The translations under genes and the position numbers were made by a program. From Gemmatimonadota bacterium (GTDB taxonomy: Bacteria; JAAXHH01): a DNA stretch of 64,000 nt. The stretch lies in contig VXMB01000014.1 of assembly GCA_009841265.1 (NCBI GenBank), positions 186,001-250,000 on the forward strand, in the 5' to 3' direction. This document shows positions 34,243 through 42,806 of this stretch, in pieces; position 1 is the first letter of the stretch, and each line of letters begins with the position of its first letter. The notes beneath the pieces are model-generated. The model was not told where the DNA came from. It saw nothing but the letters and a program-made list of their open reading frames with translations, and did no database searches.

Positions 34243-35557
34243 CGCGGTCCTCCATCTCGCCGTCGTCGTCCTCTTCGGACGGAGGATGCAGCCGGATCAC
34301 TTCCGCCTTGATGATGCGTTGGCCTTCGACTTCGCGCACCACGATCCGGGCGTTTCGGAACGGCACTTCCTCTCCGGGTTCGGGCACCCGGCCGAGCTCA
34401 TTGAAGATCAGGCCACCGACGGTTTCGTACCCGTCCGGCGTGATATCGAGGTCCAGGATGTCGTTCAGCGTATCGATGTTGAGCCGGGCGTGGACGATGT
34501 ACGAGCCGTCGGGCGTCGCCTCGTACATGGGGTCCTCGTCGTCGTACTCGTCCTGTATCTCGCCGACGATCTCTTCGAGCAGGTCCTCCAGGGTCACCAG
34601 GCCCGCGGTGGTCCCGTGTTCGTCCACGACGATGGCCAGGTGGATCTTCTCCTGCTGGAACTCTTTCAGCAGCTCGGCGGCTTTCTTGGTCTCCGGCACG
34701 ACGTAGGGCGGGCGAAGCAGCCCGTCCAGGTCCTTCTCCCCATCCGGGTCTTCGCCCAGCTGGAGCAGGTCCTTGGCGTAGACCACGCCCACGATATCGT
34801 CGACGGAATCGCCGTAGATCGGAATCCGGGAGTGTCCCATCTCGCGGATGAGCTCCAGCAGTTCCGGTATGGGCCTGGATCGCTCGGCGCACACCATGTC
34901 CACTCTCGGGACCATCACCTCGCGCACGTTGGTGTCGTGCATTTCGATGATGCTGCTGATCATCTCCTTGTCGTCGGGTTTCAGTTCGTGGGTTTCTTCC
35001 AGTTCGAGCACCCGGTGCAGTTCGTCGTCGAGCCAGTAAGGATTGCGTCCGCTGCTGAAGAGCCCCCCGCGCGCCATGCGCCGGTTGACGAGCAGCAGCG
35101 GCGTGATCAGCGGCCAGAACAGCCAGTAGCTGATGAGGACGAGTACGGCAGAGACGCGGACGGTCGGGTCGGAATAGTGCGACACGAACAGTCTCGGCAG
35201 CCATTCGATGAGTACCAAAAGGAGCCCGATGGCGCACAGTCCGGAAAGGGTCAGCGTCAGTGTCGAGCCGAACCAGTCGGTGAGCGGCGGGGTCAGGAAC
35301 AGCGCCACCACGGAGACCACGACGCCGGCCGTGGTGATGATCTTCCCGATCAGCAGGGTGGTGAAAAGGCGTTCCTGGTTGTCCAGCCACCGGGTAACGC
35401 GGCTGGACTGTCCGCCCTCGTGGGCGGCCTTGAGTTCCTGGAGCGTGTTTTTAGGCAGGCTGGAAAACGCGGATTCCGCTCCGGTCAGGAGCATGGCGTA
35501 GAGGGTGCACCCAATGAGGACAAGCCATTCGACCAATAGGGGAATGTCGTCATCCAC
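34235..35557 (-). CDS. CNNM (DUF21) transmembrane protein with CBS pair and CorC_HlyC domain
   Basis: This 440-residue membrane protein has the DUF21 core with helices at about 5-25 (LLVEWLVLIGCTLYAMLLTG), 62-88, 95-120 and 135-160. A CBS-pair region follows (VPRVDMVCAERSRPIPELL, IPIYGDSVDDIVGVVYAKDLL, IAIVVDEHGTTAGLVTLEDLLEEIVGEI), and a C-terminal CorC_HlyC domain (YIVHARLNIDTLNDIL, GYETVGGLIF). CNNM proteins are associated with Mg2+ or Co2+ efflux. The gene overlaps ybeY by 8 bp upstream, in the common phoH-ybeY-corC order, and its TAG stop lies inside a 9-bp repeat array shared with the sulfatase start. Confidence 0.9.
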   Translation of the reverse strand: MDDDIPLLVEWLVLIGCTLYAMLLTGAESAFSSLPKNTLQELKAAHEGGQSSRVTRWLDNQERLFTTLLIGKIITTAGVVVSVVALFLTPPLTDWFGSTLTLTLSGLCAIGLLLVLIEWLPRLFVSHYSDPTVRVSAVLVLISYWLFWPLITPLLLVNRRMARGGLFSSGRNPYWLDDELHRVLELEETHELKPDDKEMISSIIEMHDTNVREVMVPRVDMVCAERSRPIPELLELIREMGHSRIPIYGDSVDDIVGVVYAKDLLQLGEDPDGEKDLDGLLRPPYVVPETKKAAELLKEFQQEKIHLAIVVDEHGTTAGLVTLEDLLEEIVGEIQDEYDDEDPMYEATPDGSYIVHARLNIDTLNDILDLDITPDGYETVGGLIFNELGRVPEPGEEVPFRNARIVVREVEGQRIIKAEVIRLHPPSEEDDDGEMEDRVA

Positions 35558-36083
35558 AACGTTTTTCTCCCACTTGACCTTCCGGAATCCCGCGGTCAGC
35601 CTGGCCAGCCCGGTCAGCCCGGGTGGCTAGTACGGCCTGGTCGGCCCGGGTGAAGCTGGCCGCCGCATCCGCAGAATAGACCCGCTCCTTCTCCCGCATC
35701 ACTTTGCGCTGTGAAGCGGTGTGGTGGTCATATCCCAGCAGGTGCAGGCACCCATGGACCACGAGCCGGTGCAGCTCGTCGTCCAGGGACACGTGATGAC
35801 GGGTGGCCTGTTCCCGGGCCCGGTCGACGGATACGTAAACGTCGCCCAGGGTTTCCCCTTCGGATCCGGGATCGTCGTCCATGCCGAACGACAGCACGTC
35901 CGTTGCGCGATCCAGATGGCGGTACTTGTGATTCAACTTCCGGATATAAGGGTCATCGACCAGTACCACGGTCACGGCCGCACGATCCCGGCCTTCGCCC
36001 CGGAGTACCCGGCAGACTGCGGTCCATAACGCCTCGCGCGGGATGTCCGGCGCGGGCAGGACGGTTTCGATCTCGATATTCAA
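35550..36083 (-). CDS. ybeY: Endoribonuclease YbeY with a repeat-derived C-terminal tail
   Basis: This 177-residue protein has the zinc-site signature VVHGCLHLLGYDHH (HGxLHLxGYDH, about residues 109-122) and LNHKYRHLDRATDVLSF. YbeY is a metal-dependent RNase needed for 16S rRNA maturation and ribosome quality control. Typical YbeY ends soon after the KERVYS-type helix at about 140; here it continues about 35 residues as ADQAVLATRADRAGQADRG, encoded by 9-bp repeats. phoH lies 18 bp upstream; the CNNM/CBS gene overlaps its 3' end by 8 bp. Confidence 0.9.
   Translation of the reverse strand: MNIEIETVLPAPDIPREALWTAVCRVLRGEGRDRAAVTVVLVDDPYIRKLNHKYRHLDRATDVLSFGMDDDPGSEGETLGDVYVSVDRAREQATRHHVSLDDELHRLVVHGCLHLLGYDHHTASQRKVMREKERVYSADAAASFTRADQAVLATRADRAGQADRGIPEGQVGEKRCG
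35591..35650. repeat. 9-bp repeat array in the ybeY tail
   Basis: Units such as GCCTGGCCA, GCCCGGTCA and GCCCGGGTG repeat for about 60 bp. They encode the extra C-terminal tail of YbeY in the frame giving Arg-Ala-Asp/Gln repeats. Confidence 0.65.
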
Positions 36084-36101
36084 GTGTCGTCGCGGGTGGA
36101 A

Positions 36102-37067
36102 TTACGGGTTTTCATGGCGTTCATAGGCCTTGATGATGTCCTGGACGAGCCGGTGCCTGACCACGTCCGTCTCCGTCAGGTATACGAAGGAGATCCCGCG
36201 GATGTCCGCGAGCACTTCCTGCACGTGTACCAGTCCGGAAACCTTTTCCTCGGGCAAGTCGATCTGGGTGATGTCCCCCGTGATGATCGCCTTGGAGTTC
36301 GCGCCCAGGCGGGTCAGGAACATCTTCATCTGCGCCGTCGTCGTGTTCTGGGCCTCGTCGAGTATGACAAAGGCGTTGTTCAGCGTACGGCCGCGCATGT
36401 ACGCCATGGCGATGATCTCAATGGTCCCGTCTTCGATGAGCCGCCCGGCCTTGTGGTTCGGGATCATGTCGTGCAGCGCGTCGTAAAGCGGCTTCAGGTA
36501 CGGGTCCACTTTTTCCCGCGGGTCTCCGGGCAGAAAGCCGAGACTCTCTCCCGCTTCAACGGCCGGCCGCGCCAGCACGATCCGGTCGACTTCTCCGTGG
36601 CGGAGAGCCGAAATGGCCATGGCGACGGCCAGGTAGGTCTTCCCCGTGCCCGCGGGTCCGATGGAGAAGACGATATCGCACTTGCGAACCTGGTCCACGT
36701 ACTTCTGTTGATTGGGACTCCGAGCCCGGATCCGTTCCCGCCGGGAGAGCACGTCGATGGAATCGCCGTAATCCGATCCCTGATCCTCTCCGCTTTTCGT
36801 CCCGGTGCGCGTTGCCCGGATGATGTCATCCACTTCCTTGGTCCGGCCCTGCTGGACGGACTTGATCATTTCGCGCAGCACACGGGTGATCTGCCTTACC
36901 TCTTCCGCCTTGCCCGTGATCACGACCTCTTCACCCCGGGCGGTGATTTTGGCGTCGAATTCGCTTTCGATGGCGCGCAGCCTGGAGTCAAACTGGCCGT
37001 AGAGCGCGAGGGGATCGATGCCCTTGGCGGACAGGCGTTGCGTAACCGTGTTTTTCAATGATGGCAT
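36102..37067 (-). CDS. phoH: PhoH-family ATPase (PhoH/YbeZ)
   Basis: This 321-residue protein carries an N-terminal KH-like or regulatory segment (about 1-100), then the ATPase core SIGPAGTGKTYLAVAMA (Walker A, about residues 135-151), VLARPAVEAGESLGFLPGD, FVILDEAQNTT (Walker B) and IITGDITQIDLP. YbeZ-type PhoH proteins partner YbeY in RNA metabolism. The gene starts at 37067 and is the first of phoH-ybeY-corC. The 117-bp gap upstream (37068-37184) contains no other feature I can defend. Confidence 0.92.
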   Translation of the reverse strand: MPSLKNTVTQRLSAKGIDPLALYGQFDSRLRAIESEFDAKITARGEEVVITGKAEEVRQITRVLREMIKSVQQGRTKEVDDIIRATRTGTKSGEDQGSDYGDSIDVLSRRERIRARSPNQQKYVDQVRKCDIVFSIGPAGTGKTYLAVAMAISALRHGEVDRIVLARPAVEAGESLGFLPGDPREKVDPYLKPLYDALHDMIPNHKAGRLIEDGTIEIIAMAYMRGRTLNNAFVILDEAQNTTTAQMKMFLTRLGANSKAIITGDITQIDLPEEKVSGLVHVQEVLADIRGISFVYLTETDVVRHRLVQDIIKAYERHENP

Positions 37068-37184
37068 ATATTGGAAGGTCGATGCTTGTACGGTGCGATT
37101 CGCCGGCCTGTTCCGACTGTACGGTCAGGCAACGCTTTCGCCACGTTTCCCGTAAGTAAAATCTAAGGCTGAATCCGGTCCGTG

Positions 37185-37697
37185 TCAAGCGTATTCCGAA
37201 TGCGATTCGATGCCGAGGCGATCGAGCAATGCGTCGAAATCCCTCATGATCCGGTGTATGCCGCGCTGGACTTCCGCGGCGGACGTCCTGATGCGATCCG
37301 CCGTCTGCCCGTCGATCAGTCCGTCGTCGCCGGCCTGCTTCAACTCGTCCTCGTCCAGCACGCGGCAGCCGCCGTCAGGGTAGAACCACAGGTCCAGCAA
37401 CAGGTCGTCGTACTCCACGCGGTCCGGTCCGATCCGCACCCCGTCGCACAGGTGCACGTAATGCCCGACGAGACGGCCGCCGGGTCCGATCATCTTCCAA
37501 AGGATGTACGGAAGCCCCTCTTCGTAATACGCCAAAGTCAGCGTGCCGGCAGGGATCCGGATGTCACCCTGGCTGTACGGCCGGTCGGACCGGTAGGAGA
37601 TGACCATGCGGCTGCCGCCGTGGTGCAGCAGGCCGCACTGGAAGGACTGGTCGGGCTTGCCCGGGTTGTGCTTGATTTCCGTGATGGTGGCGGCCAT
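37185..37697 (-). CDS. DUF402 domain protein
   Basis: This 170-residue protein begins MAATITEIKHNPGKPDQSF. The DUF402 (FomD-like) pattern is in the C-terminal half: YDDLLLDLWFYPDGGCRVLDEDELKQA (about 113-139), followed by helices (ADRIRTSAAEVQRGIHRIM). Family members include nucleoside diphosphate or triphosphate hydrolases with a two-metal site built from Asp residues. No partner enzyme is adjacent apart from the thioredoxin-like gene, whose stop is 7 bp upstream of this start. Confidence 0.8.
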   Translation of the reverse strand: MAATITEIKHNPGKPDQSFQCGLLHHGGSRMVISYRSDRPYSQGDIRIPAGTLTLAYYEEGLPYILWKMIGPGGRLVGHYVHLCDGVRIGPDRVEYDDLLLDLWFYPDGGCRVLDEDELKQAGDDGLIDGQTADRIRTSAAEVQRGIHRIMRDFDALLDRLGIESHSEYA

Positions 37698-37704
37698 GGA
37701 AGGG

Positions 37705-38232
37705 CTACGTGATCCGTTCGAGGACGTCCCGGATCTCCGTGACGAGGGGACCGTTACCGTTCTGCCGGTACCAGGACCGGATACGCGGGTAGATTTCCTC
37801 CATGGGGATCCTGCCCTTGTTGTCCCGCATGATCGCCTGGCACGTCTCGGGACGCGGTCCCCACCGGGCCAGCTCGTTCCGGTCGGCGTCCATGAAGACC
37901 AGGTAGGGAATGGCCTTCGAACCGTCGGTGAGATACCGGTCCATGATATCGAGGTTCTCGTCCCGGCGGAAGATGCGGTACGCGATGGACGGGCTGCCCT
38001 CCAGCATGCGGACGATGGGTGGGAGGCTTTGCACCACGTCGCCGCACCAGTCTTCCGCGAGGATCAGCACCTTCACGGGCGTCTCGACGGCGGCGAAGAA
38101 ACCGGCGTCCTCCCCTTCCAAAGTAAATCTGTCGTAATTATCATGGAATCGTTCGAGATTCTTCTCGCTGTTCCCCATGTAGTCATCCCACAGGAATCCC
38201 GAGGCGAATCGTTCTTCGGAAACTACGGACAT
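37705..38232 (-). CDS. Thioredoxin-family protein with single active-site Cys
   Basis: This 175-residue protein has a thioredoxin fold region: VKVLILAEDWCGDVVQSLPPI (about residues 53-73), IPYLVFMDADRNELARWGPR with the cis-Pro. The active site reads WCGDV, so one Cys is present and the second is not. That suggests a bacillithiol or monothiol-type role or simple thiol binding rather than disulfide reduction; inference. It lies 7 bp upstream of the DUF402 gene. A 76-bp gap with a 14-bp tandem repeat separates it from the nitroreductase gene. Confidence 0.8.
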   Translation of the reverse strand: MSVVSEERFASGFLWDDYMGNSEKNLERFHDNYDRFTLEGEDAGFFAAVETPVKVLILAEDWCGDVVQSLPPIVRMLEGSPSIAYRIFRRDENLDIMDRYLTDGSKAIPYLVFMDADRNELARWGPRPETCQAIMRDNKGRIPMEEIYPRIRSWYRQNGNGPLVTEIRDVLERIT

Positions 38233-38252
38233 GGCAACTCCAGGCTGTTTCG

Positions 38253-38280
38253 AGGTTGACTTGGACAGGTTGACTTGGAC
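38253..38280. repeat. 14-bp tandem repeat in the nitroreductase/thioredoxin gap
   Basis: AGGTTGACTTGGAC occurs twice head to tail (38253-38266 and 38267-38280), followed by a partial third copy. The repeat lies between two minus-strand genes and contains TTGAC, but no matching -10 was found, so it is not called a promoter. Confidence 0.7.
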
Positions 38281-38308
38281 AGGTTGGCGGAGCGGGTTGA
38301 CCGGTCGG

Positions 38309-38875
38309 TCAGGCGAACCACTCGGTCCGTTCGGCGGCGGGCACTCTTTTCTGGGCGGGGACCTGCGCGGGATAGCCGGTGTAGAGGAACCCGACGATCT
38401 CTTCTACCCGATCGTCGATCTTCAGCAGCTCCAGCGTATCGGGATCCCGTATCAGTCCTCCCGTGCTCCACTGCATCCCGATGCCCTCTTCCCAGGCGGC
38501 CAGGGCGATATTGTGTATGGCGCAACAGGTTGCCGCGTAATCCTCCCGGGCGCGAAAGGCGTCCGCGTCCTTCTTGCAGGCCACGCCGATGATCACAGGC
38601 TTGGACATGATCTTGGCATAGCCCTTTTCCGTGGCCTTCCGCAGGATGCCGGAATCGTCCGACTTCGTCTTCTCCCGCTGGATCCTGCAGTAGATGTTCG
38701 CCAGGGTCTCCTTGGTCTTCCCGGTGACGACCAGGAAGCGCCAGGGTTCCGTCAGCTTGTGGTTCGGCGCCCAAACGGCGGTTTCGAGCACGCGGGCGAT
38801 CACTTCCCGGGGGACCGGTTCCGGCGTGAATTCGTAAATCGACCGTCTGTTACGGATCGTATCGAATACGGACAT
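38309..38875 (-). CDS. Nitroreductase-family protein
   Basis: This 188-residue protein has the FMN-dependent nitroreductase layout: RNRRSIYEFTPEPVPREVI at the N-terminus (Arg residues that bind FMN phosphate), APNHKLTEPWRFLVV, CCAIHNIALAAWEEGIGMQWSTGG and VGFLYTGYPAQVP near the end. Enzymes of this family reduce nitro compounds, quinones or flavins using NAD(P)H, as homodimers. The start at 38875 fits the family length. It is the first gene of a small group with the thioredoxin-like and DUF402 genes. Confidence 0.88.
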   Translation of the reverse strand: MSVFDTIRNRRSIYEFTPEPVPREVIARVLETAVWAPNHKLTEPWRFLVVTGKTKETLANIYCRIQREKTKSDDSGILRKATEKGYAKIMSKPVIIGVACKKDADAFRAREDYAATCCAIHNIALAAWEEGIGMQWSTGGLIRDPDTLELLKIDDRVEEIVGFLYTGYPAQVPAQKRVPAAERTEWFA

Positions 38876-38911
38876 GTGATTGGATGTCGACCGTTGCCTC
38901 TAAGGCGCAAG

Positions 38912-39154
38912 CTACTCCCGGATTGACTCCTCCACCTGGATCGGCTCTACCTGGATCAGCTCGTCGTCACGCGATGCGCTGGTCAGCCTGGACTGCCTGG
39001 TCTGTCCGGTCAGCCCGGTCAGCACCGAGCCGCCGTGAGCGCAGCTCCCGCATCCCTTTCGGTCCCGGGAGGTGAACTGCCGGGTGAAAGTGTGCAAGAC
39101 AAACGCGGCCGCGACCCCCACGACTATGGCGACGATCAGGGTTTGAAGGTCCAT
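38912..39154 (-). CDS. FeoB-associated Cys-rich small membrane protein
   Basis: This 80-residue protein has an N-terminal membrane helix (LQTLIVAIVVGVAAAFVLHTF), followed by RDRKGCGSCAHGG with two Cys. Such short one-helix proteins with a Cys-rich tail are found beside FeoB and are thought to act in ferrous iron uptake. The tail LTGLTGQTRQSRLTS is encoded by a 9-bp repeat array (38978-39022). It lies 88 bp downstream of feoB on the same strand. Fewer Cys than usual are present. Confidence 0.7.
   Translation of the reverse strand: MDLQTLIVAIVVGVAAAFVLHTFTRQFTSRDRKGCGSCAHGGSVLTGLTGQTRQSRLTSASRDDELIQVEPIQVEESIRE
38978..39022. repeat. 9-bp repeat array in the Cys-rich small protein
   Basis: Units GCTGGTCA, GCCTGGACT, GCCTGGTCT, GTCCGGTCA and GCCCGGTCA follow one another over about 45 bp. 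The encoded peptide is TGLTGQTRQ, the third reading frame seen for this repeat family. Confidence 0.65.
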
Positions 39155-39191
39155 GATAGCAAGATAATGGCGGACGGGTTAAAAGCCAAGT

Positions 39192-39240
39192 GGTCCGACG
39201 GCTGCCAGGCGGTCCGACGACTGCCAGGCGGTCCGACGGC
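39192..39240. repeat. 19-bp tandem repeat after feoB
   Basis: GGTCCGACGGCTGCCAGGC (39192-39210) is followed by a copy with one change (39211-39229) and a partial third copy. It ends just before the feoB stop codon and lies in the gap between feoB and the small Cys-rich gene. Confidence 0.75.
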
Positions 39241-39242
39241 GG

Positions 39243-41534
39243 TTATCCGTACCCCAGGAGCAATCCCCCCTGGTAGACGACCAGGGACCCCACGTAGGCC
39301 AGGGCCGTCATGTACAGGACCATGACGATGGGCCATTTCCAGCCGTTGGTCTCCCGTTTCACGATGGCTACCGTGGCCATGCACTGGCAGGCCAGCGCAA
39401 AAAACACCATGAGCGATACGGCGACCAGCGGCGTATAGACCCGATCGCCCGTTTCGGGATCCACCTCGCTTCGAAGCGAGGACCTCAGATCGACCGAGGT
39501 CTCATCGGCCTCCTCCACGTTGTAGATCGTGGCCATGGTGCTGACCAGCACTTCCCGGGCGACAAAGGAGGTGATCAGTCCAATGCCCACTTTCCAATCG
39601 AACCCGAGCGGCTCGATGGCCGGTTCGATCAACTGGCCGAGTTCGCCGGCGTAGCTTTGCTGTATGCGCGACCGGGAAGTCATGGAATCGTAGTCGTCGG
39701 GTTGCGGATAGGACGCCAGGAACCAGAGGACGACCGATATGGCCAGGATGATCTGGCCCGCTTCCGTCACGAAGACTTTTGCCCGCTCGTACATCTGCAG
39801 CAGGACCCACTTCAGGGAAGGCCGCCGGTAGGGCGGCAGTTCCATGACGAAACTCGTGGGGACGGCGTCCTTCATGAATAACCGCTTGAACACCAGCGCG
39901 GCGCCGATAGCGACGACGATCCCGAAAATATACATGGAAAACAGCATGAGCCCCTGCAGCGTGAACACGCCCAGGATCGTCATGGACGGAAAGAAAGCGC
40001 CGATCAGCAGGATGTACACGGGCAGGCGGGCGCTGCAGCTCATCAGCGGCGCGATCATGATGGTGATGAGGCGGTCCTTCCAGTTCTTGATCGTACGGGT
40101 CGCCATGATGCCGGGTATCGCACAGGCAAAGGATGAAAGCAGCGGCATGACCGAGTGGCCGGACAGGCCCATGCTCTTCATGAACCGGTCCATGATGAAG
40201 GCGACGCGGGCCATGTAGCCCGTGTCTTCAAGCAGCGCTAGGAAAAAGAAGAGGAAGAGGATCTGCGGGAGAAAGACGAGCACGGCGCCCACGCCGGCGA
40301 TGACGCCGTCCACGAGCAGGTCCCGCAGCATGCCGGCGGGCAGGAACTGGTAGACGAAGGCGCCTAGGGCGGCGATCCCGTCCTCAATGAGCGTCATGGG
40401 CGCTTCTGCCCAGGAGAATATGGACTGGAAGACCAGCGCGAACACGGCCAGGACGATGACCGGACCGGCAATCCGGTGGGTGAACGCGCGGTCCAGCCGG
40501 ACGCTCAGGCTGGCCTGGGCGTCCTGGTCCTCCCGCACCACCCGAGAATAGAGATCGTCGATCTGATCATACCGCAGGATGGTCTCCAGCATCCGCCACG
40601 GAACCTGCAACTCGTCCAGCCTGCCCCGTGTCTGTTCCACGATGCGTTTCAGATCTTCCTTGCAGGAGGGGTCCTGTCGGCCTTCCATCCACGTCTGCAG
40701 CGCCTGGTCACTCGAAGTCACGCGCAGCGCTTCCGAGGTCTGCGCCACCTTGTTCAGGTTCGTATGTTCCCCGAACCACGCCGCCGCAGGGGCGAGCGCC
40801 TCGTCGAGCAAACCGCCCAGCAACCGCCTCCGCGGAAACCGCTCGGCAAAGGAAACCCTGGGCGATGGCGGGGCCGGCCCGGTCGGTCCGGTCGAATCGG
40901 CCTCTCCAGTCGGCCCAGGTCCAGCCTCTCCGGCCTCTCCGGTCGGCTCGGTCTCGGCCTCTCCGGCCGGCCGGGAATCCCGATCCACCGGTCCGATCTG
41001 GTCGAACATCATCCGCCGCAGTTCGTCTATGCCCTGTTGGCGGGAAGCAACCACCGGAACGATGGGGACCTGTAACTGTTCGGACAGGGCGTCCAGGTCG
41101 ATGTGTACGCCGCTGCTGACGGCGTTGTCCATCATGTTCATGGCCACGGCGACGGGGATGCCGAGGTCGATGAGCTGGGTGACCAGGTAGAGGTTCCGGT
41201 TGAGGTTCGAGGCGTCCGCCACGACCACGATGAGGCGGATGTCCAGGTCCTCTTCCGCCTCCCCGATCAGCACCTCCCGGGCGATGGAATCGTCGAGGGA
41301 TTTCGGGGTAAGGCTGTACATCCCCGGCATGTCGTGCAGGCGAAGTGTGCTGCCGTCCGGCTCCGTCACGATGCCCGTCTTCTTCTCCACGGTCACGCCG
41401 GGATAGTTGCCCGTTTTCTGACGAAGCCCGGTCAACGAATTGAATACGGACGTCTTGCCGGTGTTCGGGTTGCCGACGAGGAGCACGTCGATGACGGATC
41501 TGCGGGTTTCGGAAGTCCCGGTGGTTTCGGTCAT
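39243..41534 (-). CDS. feoB: Ferrous iron transporter FeoB
   Basis: This 763-residue protein has an N-terminal G domain: G1 GNPNTGKTSVFN (residues 21-32), G3 DMPGMYSL and G4-type NMMD. A linker and about eight membrane helices follow, including the gate segments typical of FeoB (IPGIMATRTIKNWKDRL, SCSARLPVYILLIG). FeoB imports Fe2+ across the inner membrane. Residues about 190-215 (EAETEPTGEAGEAGPGPTGEA) are a low-complexity linker made by 9-bp repeats. feoA lies upstream but is separated by the PepSY gene and a candidate sRNA; a Cys-rich partner lies downstream. A DtxR-type regulator gene is nearby. Confidence 0.95.
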   Translation of the reverse strand: MTETTGTSETRRSVIDVLLVGNPNTGKTSVFNSLTGLRQKTGNYPGVTVEKKTGIVTEPDGSTLRLHDMPGMYSLTPKSLDDSIAREVLIGEAEEDLDIRLIVVVADASNLNRNLYLVTQLIDLGIPVAVAMNMMDNAVSSGVHIDLDALSEQLQVPIVPVVASRQQGIDELRRMMFDQIGPVDRDSRPAGEAETEPTGEAGEAGPGPTGEADSTGPTGPAPPSPRVSFAERFPRRRLLGGLLDEALAPAAAWFGEHTNLNKVAQTSEALRVTSSDQALQTWMEGRQDPSCKEDLKRIVEQTRGRLDELQVPWRMLETILRYDQIDDLYSRVVREDQDAQASLSVRLDRAFTHRIAGPVIVLAVFALVFQSIFSWAEAPMTLIEDGIAALGAFVYQFLPAGMLRDLLVDGVIAGVGAVLVFLPQILFLFFFLALLEDTGYMARVAFIMDRFMKSMGLSGHSVMPLLSSFACAIPGIMATRTIKNWKDRLITIMIAPLMSCSARLPVYILLIGAFFPSMTILGVFTLQGLMLFSMYIFGIVVAIGAALVFKRLFMKDAVPTSFVMELPPYRRPSLKWVLLQMYERAKVFVTEAGQIILAISVVLWFLASYPQPDDYDSMTSRSRIQQSYAGELGQLIEPAIEPLGFDWKVGIGLITSFVAREVLVSTMATIYNVEEADETSVDLRSSLRSEVDPETGDRVYTPLVAVSLMVFFALACQCMATVAIVKRETNGWKWPIVMVLYMTALAYVGSLVVYQGGLLLGYG
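40872..40972. repeat. 9-bp repeat array in the FeoB linker
   Basis: About ten 9-bp units with the forms GGCCCGGTC, GGTCCGGTC, GGCCTCTCC and CCGGTCGGC occupy 100 bp between the G domain and the membrane part of FeoB. Confidence 0.6.
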
Positions 41535-41598
41535 TTTGAAAATTCGTGGTATTCCCTGTTGGTCCGGTCGACGATCCGAGGCTGGAATGCAAGCAGCA

Positions 41599-42744
41599 TC
41601 ACGTCTCCTGTTTCAGGGCGTTGCTAAACCGCCGTAATCTTCTCCATGAAAGGGACAGCCCCGTCCAGACCATGATGACGGCACCGAAGGTCGCAAGGCC
41701 GGCGATCAGTTGACCCGGCCATCCGCCGGCCTCGCCCGTATGTATCCAGCGCAGCCACGTCCGGACCTGGCGGCCGAGGTTCTCGCCGGTAAACGGCACC
41801 CAGTCGACGACCCGGGCGTCCTGGGTCGATACGGTCAGCGTCGAACGCATCAGCGGTATGCGATTGTCCATTTCCGATATCGACAGTGTAGTCGTCTTCG
41901 ACCCATCCTTCGGCAGATTCAGCGTGATGTACGCCCACCCGGGTACCTGGGCGCGTGCGGCGTCTATGAAGGACCCGAGGGGCGCAATTTGCGAGTCCGG
42001 CTGTTCGTCCTTCGGAATCGACGGATCCGAAACGGACGCCGATGACCGGGGAATCGGCTCGGTACCGGTCAGTGTGTAGACCAGGTCTCCCGCCCACCGG
42101 TATGAAATCACGACCCCGCTCAGTGAAATCAGGAACAGGACGGGAAGGCACCAGAAGCCGACCGAGTTGTGCCAGTTGAAATCACGGCTCCTGCCCCTGA
42201 TCCTGAAGTTCGGAAAAGCAATGGCCTTGAACGACTTTAAAGTCCACCTGCGCGGCCACCATATATAGAACCCCGTGACGGTCAACAGGCAGAAGGCCAG
42301 GTTGCCGGCGCCCGTTACCGCACGGGCGACCGACCTGTTCTCGCCCTCTGCGCCGAACCAGCGGTGCCAGTACATGATCTCCCGGAAGAAATCGCGTACG
42401 GCCTCGTTTCCCGGTCCCCGGACTTCGGCCGTAAAGGGATCGACATACACCGTCTTTGACCGTCCGTAACGAACGACATAAGCCCTGTCCGGATCCGACC
42501 GGAGGGTAATGGACGTCGGTTCGGCGTCCGTTTCAACGCTTCTTACCGCCATCAGCAAGGCGTCAAGTTCCAAGCTCTGGGCGCCCGGGTAGGGCGGTTG
42601 GACCGTGTCGTATTCCCTGTTTGCCCAGTCGACGATCTGAGGCTGGAAGGTGAGTAGCACGCCGGTCACGGACATCATCAGAATGACCGCGCCGGCGACG
42701 ACGCCCGACGAAAGATGCAGCCAGAACAGGCATTTCCGAAACAT
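41599..42744 (-). CDS. PepSY-domain transmembrane protein
   Basis: This 381-residue protein starts at ATG 42744. Membrane helices appear at about 8-32 (LHLSSGVVAGAVILMMSVTGVLL), 165-185 (TGAGNLAFCLLTVTGFYIWW), 210-235 and near the C-terminus (AGLATFGAVIMVWTGLSLSW). MYWHRWFGAEGE and FNWHNSVGFWCLP carry the His residues typical of PepSY-associated transmembrane proteins that accompany siderophore or iron uptake. Its location between feoB and feoA supports an iron role, perhaps ferric reduction; inference. An overlapping pair of divergent promoters appears just upstream. Confidence 0.8.
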   Translation of the reverse strand: MFRKCLFWLHLSSGVVAGAVILMMSVTGVLLTFQPQIVDWANREYDTVQPPYPGAQSLELDALLMAVRSVETDAEPTSITLRSDPDRAYVVRYGRSKTVYVDPFTAEVRGPGNEAVRDFFREIMYWHRWFGAEGENRSVARAVTGAGNLAFCLLTVTGFYIWWPRRWTLKSFKAIAFPNFRIRGRSRDFNWHNSVGFWCLPVLFLISLSGVVISYRWAGDLVYTLTGTEPIPRSSASVSDPSIPKDEQPDSQIAPLGSFIDAARAQVPGWAYITLNLPKDGSKTTTLSISEMDNRIPLMRSTLTVSTQDARVVDWVPFTGENLGRQVRTWLRWIHTGEAGGWPGQLIAGLATFGAVIMVWTGLSLSWRRLRRFSNALKQET

Positions 42745-42771
42745 TGAACAACCCCCGGTATACCATTGGAT

Positions 42772-42800
42772 TTGACAGTGGCAACCAGGGGGTGTATATT
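42772..42800 (+). promoter_or_regulatory. Promoter of the candidate sRNA
   Basis: TTGACA (42772-42777), 17 bp, TATATT (42795-42800), on the plus strand. The -35 is perfect and the -10 matches at five of six, the same arrangement as the tRNA promoter in this window. On the minus strand TTGCCA (42784-42779) with TATACC 16 bp away may serve the PepSY gene, so two divergent promoters abut here. Confidence 0.65.
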
Positions 42801-42806
42801 CCCTAA

